Below are positions 53,271 through 62,351 of a DNA stretch of 64,000 nucleotides, one piece after another. Position 1 is the stretch's first letter. Each line of letters begins with the position of its first letter. Source of the DNA: CAIKBL01 sp964555355 (lineage in GTDB: Bacteria; Pseudomonadota; Gammaproteobacteria; Ga0077536); assembly GCA_964555355.1 (NCBI GenBank), contig CAZKRY010000001.1, forward strand, positions 310,001 through 374,000, written 5' to 3'. The notes below the pieces were generated by a model, which was not told where the DNA came from, made no database searches, and was given only the letters and a program-made list of their open reading frames with translations. Made by a program: the position numbers and the translations under genes.

Positions 53271-54859
53271 CTTTTGTTAAGACTGCCACTTTGTCCTGGT
53301 CCGCGAACCTGCAAACTGGCTGGCGTAACTATCAATGGCGCAGGCTGAACGGATTGCGCGAAGCGCAACGGTTGGAGGTGTTGTGGCGCGGTGCTCCACC
53401 GGTTGAGCGCTTCGACTCCTGGGACCCGGCTCCATGGCGTCACCCGTGGCTCACTCCGGATAATCTACGCGCAATGCGCGACTACAGCGAAACGTGCCTC
53501 ACACGTTGGCAACACGAAGCCGACACGCCTCATGTCGGGCAATCGGAACGCTACGCGTTCATCGGCAACCTCGCGAATAACATGTACATGCGTGCGCGTC
53601 CGCTGCGCCGGCTTGGCCTCGACATCGACGTCTATTTGCACCCTCAGGATCACTATGTGATGAGCCAACCGGGCTGGGAGGAATTGCACGGACTGATCGA
53701 AAGTTCCGAGACAGATATGCGGCGGTTGCGTGAGCAGGGGGTAACCCTGCCAACGGTGCCTGGAGTCTATCAGTCGCCAGAGTCCGCACCGATTTCCGCG
53801 CAAGAGGCATATCTACGCTACCCGCATTTGTCGGCGCGCGATGTCCTGCGTTGGCTGCCATACCTGAACGGACACGACTGGCTGCATGAACTCGCGGGCT
53901 ACGACGCATTGCTGTGCGCACAGTCAACCTTCGTCGGATTGTTGTCCGGCCAACCGTATGTGGCCGCGCACGTCGGCGGCGATATCTGGTATGAATGTTC
54001 GCGCGGCGACTTACTCGGCAGGCTGCAACTCGAAGCCTATCGTCGCGCTGCGGTAATGCTCGCGTCGAACCCGTGGAGCTTCGCTCACGCGCGACGCTAC
54101 GGCTTGTGTAACGCCATCTATGTCCCGCTGGTACTCGACGAAGAGTTCTATGCGCCAGGTCCGAGCCCGTTTCGCCAGACCTGGATGAACTCGAGCGGTG
54201 GCGACTTTTTTGTGTTCAGCGCGGTTCGTCAGAACGATGCGATTAAGGGAACGCTCACCGGACTCGAGGGCTTCGCGCGTTTCGCAGCGAACCGGCCGGG
54301 CGCCAGGCTGGTCATCGTCGAATGGGGCCAGCAGTCCGACCTCAATCTAGAACGGTTCGCAGCACTCGGTATCAGCGACAAAGTTATCCGTGTGCCGATT
54401 GCCGGAAAGCGGCGCGTTGTCGACTACCTGCGTTCGGCCGACTGCTCAATCGACCAGTTTACGCTCGGCTATTACGGCGCTAGCGCCCTCGAGGCCATGG
54501 GTTGCGGCCTGCCTGTCATCATGCGTATCGAACACGCGCAGTACGCCGCATTATGTCGCGCCGGTGCACCGCCGGTGGTCGAGGCGGCGACAGCCGGAGA
54601 AGTTGCCTCGGCGCTTGAACGGTTAAGAGCGAACGTCGATCTTCGTCGCGCCACAGCGAGTGCGCAGCGAGATTGGTTTGTGGCCGCCCATGGGGCCAAG
54701 GCCTGGTATCCGGCGCTCGTGGCGATGTTGCGTGTGACAGCGACTGGGCGTCGGGAGCGCTTCGCGCATTCACCGCTGCGGATGCGTCTTTCGACGGTAG
54801 AACGCGACTATCACACGCAGGGTCTGGCCCGCGCCCCGAAATTTCCAAACTATCAATGA
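53267..54859 (+). CDS. GT-B glycosyltransferase-like protein A
   Basis: 530 residues, GTG start overlapping the previous stop. N-terminal Rossmann-like part with RYAFIGNLANNMY (near 95-107) and DHYVMSQPGWEE; C-terminal part with the donor-binding pattern ASALEAMGCGLPVIM. Related to the proteins at 59142 and 62352 by the IGN(I/L)A-N motif and the (Y/H)Y-x2-M-x2-P-x-WE motif. Likely adds a sugar to the repeat unit. Confidence 0.75.
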   Translation: MTFVKTATLSWSANLQTGWRNYQWRRLNGLREAQRLEVLWRGAPPVERFDSWDPAPWRHPWLTPDNLRAMRDYSETCLTRWQHEADTPHVGQSERYAFIGNLANNMYMRARPLRRLGLDIDVYLHPQDHYVMSQPGWEELHGLIESSETDMRRLREQGVTLPTVPGVYQSPESAPISAQEAYLRYPHLSARDVLRWLPYLNGHDWLHELAGYDALLCAQSTFVGLLSGQPYVAAHVGGDIWYECSRGDLLGRLQLEAYRRAAVMLASNPWSFAHARRYGLCNAIYVPLVLDEEFYAPGPSPFRQTWMNSSGGDFFVFSAVRQNDAIKGTLTGLEGFARFAANRPGARLVIVEWGQQSDLNLERFAALGISDKVIRVPIAGKRRVVDYLRSADCSIDQFTLGYYGASALEAMGCGLPVIMRIEHAQYAALCRAGAPPVVEAATAGEVASALERLRANVDLRRATASAQRDWFVAAHGAKAWYPALVAMLRVTATGRRERFAHSPLRMRLSTVERDYHTQGLARAPKFPNYQ

Positions 54860-55920
54860 GCAGCGAGCTGACTGTCCGTTACTACCTAGCAGGCGAGCTG
54901 CCGATGGCCGAATACGAAGGCTGGCTCGCGAACCGCCGCAACGCGCTGATCTACGCCGCGCCGATGTTCCATCGCTTCCTCGGTGCGGCGGTTGGTGGTG
55001 AGTGTCATTATTTGATCGCGCGGCGCGGAGATTCGCTATGCGGTGCGCTAGCATTTTTTAGACGCGATGTGCTGGGCATCGGCTGTGTCGTCAACAGTCT
55101 ACCCTGGTACGGCACACACGGTGCTTGCATTGGTGTCGACGCAGACGATGTCGCTACCCGAGTTTCTCTTATCGGTACTTTCCGCGATTACACGCGTGAG
55201 GCGCGACCACTGTCATCGACGCTAATCCTCACGCCCGAAGAATCGCTGCACGCTGACGAGTACACAGCGGGCCAAGCGCACGTCGTTACCGATGGTCGTA
55301 TTGGACAGTGGACGCGTCTGCCGCAAAGCGGCAGTGCACCTGATCTTGCGGCGACATTGCTGCAGAAAACTCGTAACCTCGTCAACAAGTCACTACGCCA
55401 AGGCTTTCGCGAAGAAATTGGGGATGAATCAGACGCAGCGTGGGAATTTCTCGGTAACGTGCATGCGGAGAATCTACGGGCGATAGGCGGCAAGGCAAAA
55501 CCATGGGCGCATTTCGAAGCCTTACGTGCTGAGATCCCGCTACCACATCGCCGCTTAACGATCGCCTGGCTCGGCGATGAACCCGTTGCCGCACTCCTGC
55601 TTCTCGCGTTTAACGAGACAGTGGAATACGTAACTCCGGTGATCCGGGCCGAGTATCGTTCGCAGCAACCGCTGTCGTTTTTGATCTGGCAAGGCATGCT
55701 CTGGGCTATGCAGCAAGGTTTTCGCTGGTGGAACTGGGGCGGTACCTGGAGCACCCAGACGAACCTACTACATTTCAAGGCGGGTTGGGGCGCGCTCGAA
55801 CGGCCGTACACTTATGTCATCAGCGCATCGCCGGACGCGCTCACGCAGTTTCGTACGGGGTTCGACGAACTCGCACAGGCTTTTCCTTACTACTACCTTT
55901 ATCCGCACGGTAGTCTTTGA
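54856..55920 (+). CDS. FemAB/GNAT-like acyltransferase
   Basis: 354 residues from the ATG at 54856, overlapping the previous stop. C-terminal GNAT-type fold with EYVTPVIRAEYRSQQPLSFLIWQGMLWAM and WWNWGGTWSTQ, as in BioF2/FemAB-like proteins of glycan clusters. Same broad family as 50719-51843. The earlier ORF start at 54673 is rejected because it lies inside the upstream gene. Confidence 0.75.
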   Translation: MSSELTVRYYLAGELPMAEYEGWLANRRNALIYAAPMFHRFLGAAVGGECHYLIARRGDSLCGALAFFRRDVLGIGCVVNSLPWYGTHGACIGVDADDVATRVSLIGTFRDYTREARPLSSTLILTPEESLHADEYTAGQAHVVTDGRIGQWTRLPQSGSAPDLAATLLQKTRNLVNKSLRQGFREEIGDESDAAWEFLGNVHAENLRAIGGKAKPWAHFEALRAEIPLPHRRLTIAWLGDEPVAALLLLAFNETVEYVTPVIRAEYRSQQPLSFLIWQGMLWAMQQGFRWWNWGGTWSTQTNLLHFKAGWGALERPYTYVISASPDALTQFRTGFDELAQAFPYYYLYPHGSL

Positions 55921-56975
55921 TGAGCACGATCCCCCACAGTCGCCCAACGCTCGAGCATCACGACATTGAACGTATTACTGCGCAATTCGCCTCAGGCATG
56001 GTTGCCGAAGGCGAACTGACGGCGGCAGTCGAAGCCCGGTTGGCTCAGCGCTGGCGCATGGTCGCCGCCACCGCGACAGGGTCCGGCACGCAAGCGCTTG
56101 TTCTCGCGCTCGCCGCGCTCGGTGTCGACAGTAGCGCCGAGGTGATATGCCCGGACTATGTATGCCCGGAGGTGCTCGCGGCGATCGAGGCGCGTGGAGC
56201 CACGCCCGTGCTAGTCGACATTGGCGAAGACTATTTCCCTTCGCGGGACAGCCTCGTGGGTGCGATAACCTCCCGTACTGGCGCCATCGTGCTGCCATTT
56301 TTGTTTGGGCTCTATAAGCCACTAGACGGTTTGCGGGATCTAGGGGTGCCGTTGATCGCCGATTGCGCGCAGTTTTTCCCCGCGCAAAATTCCGCGGTCG
56401 ACGTGGCTGCGGACCTCATCGTGCTTTCCTTCGAGGGCACCAAGTTGTTGACGAGCGGAGAAGGTGGAGCCGTGCTCGCGGAGAGTGCATCACTTGGCGC
56501 GCGAGTCGCCAAGTACAAACGTCTAGACGATGGACCCTACAAGCGAAACCTTTATCCCTTCTCCGATCTGCAGGCAGCTCTCCTCGACGCGCAGCTCGAT
56601 CGAATTGACGAATTTCTTGACCGGCGCCATCGGCTCGCGGAGCATTACAAAACTGGGCTACAACTGGCGCCGCATATCTCCTGTCCCGGCTGGCTAGCGC
56701 CGTACTCCTGCTTCTTTCGGTATCCGTTGCGCATTGAGAACGCGCCCGACGAGTTGGTCGCGCGCCTGATCGAGTTCTGTGGCGCGCGCGATGTCGCTGT
56801 GCGCAGACCTGTAGACACACTGCTGCACAGACTGCGTCCGCAAGCCATGGACTTCCCTGGCGCCGAACGGGCATGGCGCGAGACGCTGTCGATACCGATT
56901 TACCCTGGGCTTGCCGCAACCGAGCAGACCCGGGTCATCGACGTCGTCAACGAAGCATTGGCCGCCTGCGGCTAG
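55920..56975 (+). CDS. DegT/DnrJ/EryC1/StrS aminotransferase
   Basis: 351 residues. PLP lysine in LSFEGTKLLTSGEGGAV and the ADCAQFFPAQ segment place it in the DegT family, a variant subclass without the usual DAAQ-GA motif. Probably supplies an amino sugar for the glycan. Starts at the ATG overlapping the previous stop. Confidence 0.85.
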   Translation: MSTIPHSRPTLEHHDIERITAQFASGMVAEGELTAAVEARLAQRWRMVAATATGSGTQALVLALAALGVDSSAEVICPDYVCPEVLAAIEARGATPVLVDIGEDYFPSRDSLVGAITSRTGAIVLPFLFGLYKPLDGLRDLGVPLIADCAQFFPAQNSAVDVAADLIVLSFEGTKLLTSGEGGAVLAESASLGARVAKYKRLDDGPYKRNLYPFSDLQAALLDAQLDRIDEFLDRRHRLAEHYKTGLQLAPHISCPGWLAPYSCFFRYPLRIENAPDELVARLIEFCGARDVAVRRPVDTLLHRLRPQAMDFPGAERAWRETLSIPIYPGLAATEQTRVIDVVNEALAACG

Positions 56976-56984
56976 GAGGACCTA

Positions 56985-57983
56985 TTGGACGAACCAATAC
57001 GAGTCGAACAGCTGCGAAAGGATTCTCGTCTGGAGCACCGTCTCGCGGAGGTGAACGCGCTGCTGGCTCCCGTCGAGGAAAAGTTGCAACACGAGATTGC
57101 TGCGGTCGAGCCTCCGTTGGTATTCGTCGTCGGTATGGCGCGGTCAGGCACGACGCTCGCCGGTCAGCTCTTGGCGAGCGCTGGGTTTGGTTATGTTAGT
57201 AATTTCGTGGCCCGCTTCTGGCGTGCACCCGCACTCGGCGCGACTTTGCAACGCACGGTGTTGAAGGTTGGAGACGCACTGAGCAGTAGCTTCCAGTCAC
57301 ACCATGGGGTGACGGATGGTTGGTTCGAACCGCACGAGTTCGGGTATTTCTGGGACCGCTGGTTCGATCTGGGGCAGGCCACGCACAAGCTTGATGTCGA
57401 ACTGCGTTCGCGTGTCGATCGGGAGGGCCTCCATCGCGCGGTGAGTGCGCTACAGCAGGTGGAAGGGCGTCCCTTTACCTTTAAGAACAATACGTGGTGC
57501 AGCCTACAGGCAAGTTGGTTGGCAAACCTTTTCCCGCGTTCGATCTTCGTGGTGTGTCGTCGTCCGGCGTGCTGGATCGCGCAGTCGCTGTGCCTCGCGC
57601 GCGAGGAACGTTATGGCAGCCGCGATAGCTGGTGGTCGATCCGCCCGAGTACCTACGCGTCGTTCGTCGGGTTGCCGTGGTGGGAGCAGATCGCCGCACA
57701 GGTCATCGATTTCGACATTGAGATGGATGCCGAACTGACGCAGATCCCGTCCAGTAGGCTCATCGAAATCGAGTATGGCGATTTATGTGCCAACCCTCGC
57801 GGGCTTATTGCACGGACCGCCTCGCAACTCCTGGGCATGGGGATACAATTCACCCCGGTGTCCGAACGAATTCCCGAACGACTCGCGTCGCGTGATACCC
57901 AGCGGCTCGTCGATGCAGACTGGCGGCGACTTAACGACGCAATTGAACAGCGGGCACAGTCCCGTCAGCGCAAGGTGACTTGA
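56985..57983 (+). CDS. Sulfotransferase
   Basis: 332 residues. The PAPS 5'-phosphosulfate loop GMARSGTTLAGQLL near 47-60 and the 3'-phosphate motif RSIFVVCRRPACWIAQSL about 140 residues later are visible. TTG start follows AGGAGGA. Transfers sulfate to a hydroxyl or amine; in context the glycan, which would make it anionic. No PAPS synthesis genes are in the window. Confidence 0.9.
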   Translation: MDEPIRVEQLRKDSRLEHRLAEVNALLAPVEEKLQHEIAAVEPPLVFVVGMARSGTTLAGQLLASAGFGYVSNFVARFWRAPALGATLQRTVLKVGDALSSSFQSHHGVTDGWFEPHEFGYFWDRWFDLGQATHKLDVELRSRVDREGLHRAVSALQQVEGRPFTFKNNTWCSLQASWLANLFPRSIFVVCRRPACWIAQSLCLAREERYGSRDSWWSIRPSTYASFVGLPWWEQIAAQVIDFDIEMDAELTQIPSSRLIEIEYGDLCANPRGLIARTASQLLGMGIQFTPVSERIPERLASRDTQRLVDADWRRLNDAIEQRAQSRQRKVT

Positions 57984-57985
57984 TC

Positions 57986-59131
57986 ATGCAGATAACTTTT
58001 CCCTCCTTCGACGAGGCCGAAATTTCGGCGCTGCGCGAATGCCTCGGCAGCGGCTGGGTGACCCAGGGTCCGATGGTGGCGCGCTTCGAAAAGCTCATCG
58101 CCGAATTTCATCAGGTTCAACATGCGCTCGCCACCACCTCCTGTACCGCCGCCTTGCATCTTGCGACCGCCGCGCTGCAACTGAGCCGCGGCGACGAGGT
58201 GCTGGTTCCGGCTTTCACGTGGGTGACCTCCGCGCATTGTGCAGAGTACATGGGCGCACGGGCTTGTTTCGTGGACGTCGATCCGAACACGTTCAACTTA
58301 GACCCAGTCGCGCTCGAGGCCGCAATCACGCCCCGATCGCGCGCGATTGTCGCGGTGCATTTGTTCGGGCTGGCGGCGCCGATGGACGAGATCATGGCCA
58401 TTGCGAAGCGCCACGGACTCGCCGTGATCGAGGACGCGGCCTGTGCGATCGGAACGCGCTACCAAGGCAAGCCCATTGGCGGCATCGGGGACTTCGGATG
58501 TTTCTCGTTTCATCCGCGCAAGGTGGTGACGACAGGCGAAGGCGGCATGGTGACGACCAACAACGCGGAGTACGCCCGACGCGTCCAAAGTCTGCGTAAC
58601 CATGGCGCAACCGGTCTGCCGCCGGTAACTGAAGCAGAGCCACATGGCCCATGGACCATGGCGCGATTTGAGATGCTCGGGTTCAACCTCCGACTGTCGG
58701 ATATCCAAGCCGCCGTTGGTGTCGCCCAAATGGCGAAGCTCGAAACCCTATTAGCCGAACGTAAGGCCGCGGCGGTCCATTACTCATCCATGCTCGAAAA
58801 TATCGATGAGTTGGCTGTCCCCGACACACTCGCGCTCGACGGGCATACCTACCAGTCTTACGTCGTTCGCGTGTTGAAGGGCGGTCGTGTGCGCCGCAAT
58901 CGATTGATGGCCGCACTCGACGCAGCGGGGATCCAGACACGTCCCGGCACGCATGCCGTGCACCGTCTTGATTATTATGCCCGCAAGTACGAGTTAGCTC
59001 CGGAGGCATATCCGAACGCCGCACTATGCGAGGACACCACTATCACGCTGCCAATCTTCCCCGGCATGCAGGAGAGGGATCGAGAATCTGTCGTGGCTTG
59101 CATAAGAGACGGCTTGGTTAAATCGAATTGA
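57986..59131 (+). CDS. DegT/DnrJ/EryC1/StrS aminotransferase
   Basis: 381 residues from ATG 57986; a TTG at 57980 overlaps the previous stop. PLP lysine in CFSFHPRKVVTTGEGGM, catalytic region VIEDAACAIGTRYQG. Close to the UDP-4-amino sugar aminotransferase type (ArnB/PglE-like). Likely makes a 4-amino-sugar nucleotide for the glycan. Confidence 0.9.
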   Translation: MQITFPSFDEAEISALRECLGSGWVTQGPMVARFEKLIAEFHQVQHALATTSCTAALHLATAALQLSRGDEVLVPAFTWVTSAHCAEYMGARACFVDVDPNTFNLDPVALEAAITPRSRAIVAVHLFGLAAPMDEIMAIAKRHGLAVIEDAACAIGTRYQGKPIGGIGDFGCFSFHPRKVVTTGEGGMVTTNNAEYARRVQSLRNHGATGLPPVTEAEPHGPWTMARFEMLGFNLRLSDIQAAVGVAQMAKLETLLAERKAAAVHYSSMLENIDELAVPDTLALDGHTYQSYVVRVLKGGRVRRNRLMAALDAAGIQTRPGTHAVHRLDYYARKYELAPEAYPNAALCEDTTITLPIFPGMQERDRESVVACIRDGLVKSN

Positions 59132-59141
59132 GTCAGTTCGG

Positions 59142-60812
59142 ATGACTGAAGACGCCGCCGTCGAGACGCCGTACGCCTTCCATTGGGTCCAGGACTTCAT
59201 TGGCCGACACGGTCGTAAGCCCCGCATTCTACACATCGGCAACATCGCGAATAACGCGTTCATCAACTGCAAGTTGTTGAACGCCGCCGGACTGGACTGC
59301 GATCTCATCTGTTACGACTACTACCATCTCATGGGCTGTCCGGAGTGGGAGGAAGCGGACATCGACGTAGTGCCGGAAGACCAGGCGTTTCCGGATTGGA
59401 CCAAAATTGACCTACGGGGCTATCAACGCCCGCGCTGGTTCGTTCAAGGTCCGTTGAGTCTATGCATCGACTATTTGTTGGCGCGCCGACAGGGGCGTCG
59501 GGTTGCCGAGATTTGCCGCTGGCGAGAACTTGCGCGCTTCAATCACACACAGACTGCAGCCATGGAGCCAATCGATCGTGCACTGGCACTATCGGAATGG
59601 TCACTCGGAGCTCCTGGCCAATTTTGGCGCGGGACGATATCGCTTTGTGTACGGGTGGCGCAGCGCGCCCGCCGGATGGCATGCTTAGTTGCGAGGCATC
59701 TGCGCCGCCTATCGAGAGACGCCTTGTTGGCGTCACCATTGAGATCGCTGAAGCGATGGATCGTCGCGGTCGAAGCAAGCGTGTTTCGAGCCAGTCGTGC
59801 ATTTCGCGTCAAGGCTCAACTCCACCGTTCGCTGGACGTAGAAAGCATCTGCACGCGTTTCGGGGGCTACTTTCCGAACCGCGCGGACCAATTACAGCCA
59901 GCGGAACTCGACCCCTATTTACAAACGATCCCGCGCTGGAGCGCGCTTTTTGATCACTACGATCTGATCCAAGCTTATGCAACCGACCCCTTACTTCCCG
60001 CGCTCACCGGGCATCGCGCGGTTGCTTTCGAGCACGGCACGTTGCGCACCTTTTTGTGGGGCGACACGTCACTGCATCGACTTACGTCGCTTGGATACCG
60101 GCACGCCGCGCATGTCTTTGTGACCAACGGCGATTGCCTCGAACACGCAGTGCGCCTCGGTGTGCCGAGCTATAGCGCGATGTTGCATCCGGTTGATGTT
60201 GATCAGCATCGTACAGCTGGGCTAGAACTGTCGGCGACGATTCGCGAAGAGTACGCGGCGGACTGTCTTTTGCTCTGTCCGCTCCGGCACGATTGGGCCA
60301 TCAAGGGCACGGACATCCATCTCCGCGCTCTGCCGTTGATCAAGGCCCGATACAATGGGCGATTAGTTGTGCTCCTGACGGAATGGGGTGCGGACCTCGC
60401 CGCGAGCAAAGCGCTCGTGCGCGAACTCGGCTGCGAGCAGAACGTACGTTGGATCGCGCCGCTAGGGCGCATCCGGCTAATCGCGCATACGCGCGCCGCC
60501 GACGTCGTTCTCGACCAAATCGCGCTACCGCACTTCGGGGCGACGGCGCCGCAGTCACTGGCGGTCGGCACGCCGGTCGTCAGCAGCTACGATCCACGCA
60601 GTACGGAGTGGATAGTCGATGAGCCGGCGCCCATTTTGCCGGCCTTCAATCCAGAGGAAGTCGCGGAGGCCGTGCTGACCGCCATGGATCCTGCTTGGCG
60701 TATCGAACACGCTCGGCGCGCACGGCAGTGGATTGATCATCATCATCATCACCGGCGGGTGGTCGCAGACCATCTCAAAATCTATGAACGGCTCATTAAG
60801 GCCACGGAGTAA
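59142..60812 (+). CDS. GT-B glycosyltransferase-like protein B
   Basis: 556 residues. N-terminal part: HIGNIANNAF at 31-40 and DYYHLMGCPEWE at 59-70. A basic, amphipathic linker (about 165-230: RVAQRARRMACLVARHLRRL) follows, perhaps for membrane association. The C-terminal part is GT-B like (LLCPLRHDWAIKG, WIAPLGRIRLIAH, LAVGTPVVSSYDP). A natural HHHHH run is near the end. Paralogue of 62352 onwards and, less closely, 53267-54859. Confidence 0.75.
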   Translation: MTEDAAVETPYAFHWVQDFIGRHGRKPRILHIGNIANNAFINCKLLNAAGLDCDLICYDYYHLMGCPEWEEADIDVVPEDQAFPDWTKIDLRGYQRPRWFVQGPLSLCIDYLLARRQGRRVAEICRWRELARFNHTQTAAMEPIDRALALSEWSLGAPGQFWRGTISLCVRVAQRARRMACLVARHLRRLSRDALLASPLRSLKRWIVAVEASVFRASRAFRVKAQLHRSLDVESICTRFGGYFPNRADQLQPAELDPYLQTIPRWSALFDHYDLIQAYATDPLLPALTGHRAVAFEHGTLRTFLWGDTSLHRLTSLGYRHAAHVFVTNGDCLEHAVRLGVPSYSAMLHPVDVDQHRTAGLELSATIREEYAADCLLLCPLRHDWAIKGTDIHLRALPLIKARYNGRLVVLLTEWGADLAASKALVRELGCEQNVRWIAPLGRIRLIAHTRAADVVLDQIALPHFGATAPQSLAVGTPVVSSYDPRSTEWIVDEPAPILPAFNPEEVAEAVLTAMDPAWRIEHARRARQWIDHHHHHRRVVADHLKIYERLIKATE

Positions 60813-60817
60813 TTGGC

Positions 60818-61609
60818 ATGTCCATTACCGACGACGCACAACTGCTTAAAGAGCGTTACGAGAGTATCGCGCTCAGCTTAGACGACAAGACCACCGCATC
60901 CGACTATCTGCTGCGGGAACTCGAAATCGATCTCGGCGCCCAATACATGCACCCCGATCAGCAGGTTCTCGATGTCGGCTGTGGCTTGGGTTACGCGCTC
61001 CGTCAGTACGCGCAGCGCTGCAAGGTATCCGGCGTCGGTCTCGATTACGCCGAGAACATGGTCAAGTCGGCGCACCAGCGGGTTGTGGACACGATGCCCG
61101 ACGCGCCGATCGAATTTGTGCATGGTTCGGTCGCGGACATGCCGCTTGATAGCGGGCGCTTTGATGTCGTCACCAGTCATCGCTGCCTGATGGCATTGCT
61201 CGATTGGGACCTCCAACGCGCAGCGTTGCGAGATATACATCGCGTCCTAAAGCCGGGCGGCATCCTCGTACTCATGGAAGGGACGCTCGACGGCCTTGAA
61301 CGCCTTAACTTCTATCGCCGGCTGTTTGGTCTAGCGGAAATCGAAGCGGACGGACGTGATCGCCTACTGACGCGCAAGTTCCGCGAGAAAGCGTTGCTGG
61401 ATGAAGTCGGGACTGGGTTTGAACTGCTACGCACCCAACGCTTCGGGATGTACTACTTCCTGACGCGCATTGTGCAACCGCTGTTCGTCGCGCCGGACGC
61501 CCCGCGTTACGACCACAAGCTCAATGAAATCGCGCATCGTATCGCCAAAGCCATCCCCGATCTTGACGGCATCGGTCACCTGGTCGGCTTTGTGCTGCGG
61601 AAGCGGTAG
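60818..61609 (+). CDS. Class I SAM methyltransferase
   Basis: 263 residues. SAM motif VLDVGCGLGYALRQYA near 48-63 followed by VSGVGLDYAENMV and a FDVVTSHRCLMALLDWDLQ region. Substrate unknown; a sugar methylation in the glycan pathway is likely from context. Confidence 0.88.
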   Translation: MSITDDAQLLKERYESIALSLDDKTTASDYLLRELEIDLGAQYMHPDQQVLDVGCGLGYALRQYAQRCKVSGVGLDYAENMVKSAHQRVVDTMPDAPIEFVHGSVADMPLDSGRFDVVTSHRCLMALLDWDLQRAALRDIHRVLKPGGILVLMEGTLDGLERLNFYRRLFGLAEIEADGRDRLLTRKFREKALLDEVGTGFELLRTQRFGMYYFLTRIVQPLFVAPDAPRYDHKLNEIAHRIAKAIPDLDGIGHLVGFVLRKR

Positions 61610-61616
61610 TCCGCGC

Positions 61617-62327
61617 ATGATCTGCCTGAGCTTAGATACGGATCACATGAGCGAGGCGCGCATGCGTGACTTTCTCGCTGAATTCACGTTGCCGGGCCAA
61701 GCCACATTTTTCTGCACCGGAGCGTACGACTCCCTGGCCGCTACGGATCACGAGTTGTGTCCGCATCCGTATCTTGGGCCGAGCAACGATTGGAACGAGG
61801 AGCTTGCGTCGATGCGACGAATGTTTCCGGCCGCCCGCGGCTGGCGCTCGCATTCCTGTGTATTCAGCCACACGCTCGCGGAGCAGGTTGCCAGCCTTGG
61901 TTATGCCTACGCAAGCACCCAGGATGATCTCGGCTGCGCGAACCTGCGTCCGCATCGGCACGCGTGGGGTCTGTGGCAAATGCCCATCTATTACATGGAC
62001 AACCTCGACTTCTCCCATTCACGATTCTGGCGAGACTCATCACACCGCCCGTTCGACCAGACGGTTATCGACACCGCCCTGCGTGGCGATGCCCTGTATA
62101 TCTTCGATTTCCATCCGATCCATTTAATGCTGAATAGCCATTCCGCGGAGTCGTATTTCGTGCGGCGAGATGCGTTCAAAGGCGGTGCGGACATTGCGAG
62201 CCTGCGCTGTCCGGAGCCTGGGGTGCGGGATTTTTTCTTGAATCTGATCGATGCGATGGCGCGGGCGGGAATGCGGAGTTACGCGCTGCGCGAAGCGCTT
62301 GACGTCCATATTGCGCGCGGCTGCTGA
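61617..62327 (+). CDS. WbmS-like polysaccharide deacetylase-family protein
   Basis: 236 residues from ATG 61617. Pattern of Asp and His: LSLDTDHMSE at the start, THRSCV-like SHSCVFSHTL, YIFDFHPIHLML near 165-176. This resembles the WbmS branch of the deacetylase superfamily found in LPS clusters of Bordetella and others. A longer frame beginning at 61470 overlaps the methyltransferase and is rejected. Confidence 0.7.
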   Translation: MICLSLDTDHMSEARMRDFLAEFTLPGQATFFCTGAYDSLAATDHELCPHPYLGPSNDWNEELASMRRMFPAARGWRSHSCVFSHTLAEQVASLGYAYASTQDDLGCANLRPHRHAWGLWQMPIYYMDNLDFSHSRFWRDSSHRPFDQTVIDTALRGDALYIFDFHPIHLMLNSHSAESYFVRRDAFKGGADIASLRCPEPGVRDFFLNLIDAMARAGMRSYALREALDVHIARGC

Positions 62328-62351
62328 ACGAATGAGCAAGGACAGCATGGA

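Noticed and set aside
60730..60760. Five histidines near the end of a glycosyltransferase, like an engineered tag
   Set aside because: It is encoded by CATCATCATCAT-type codons within the natural coding frame and followed by further sequence, so it is a natural run.
61470..61616. N-terminal extension of the WbmS-like gene
   Set aside because: It lies inside the methyltransferase gene in another frame; the ATG at 61617 begins the recognisable domain.
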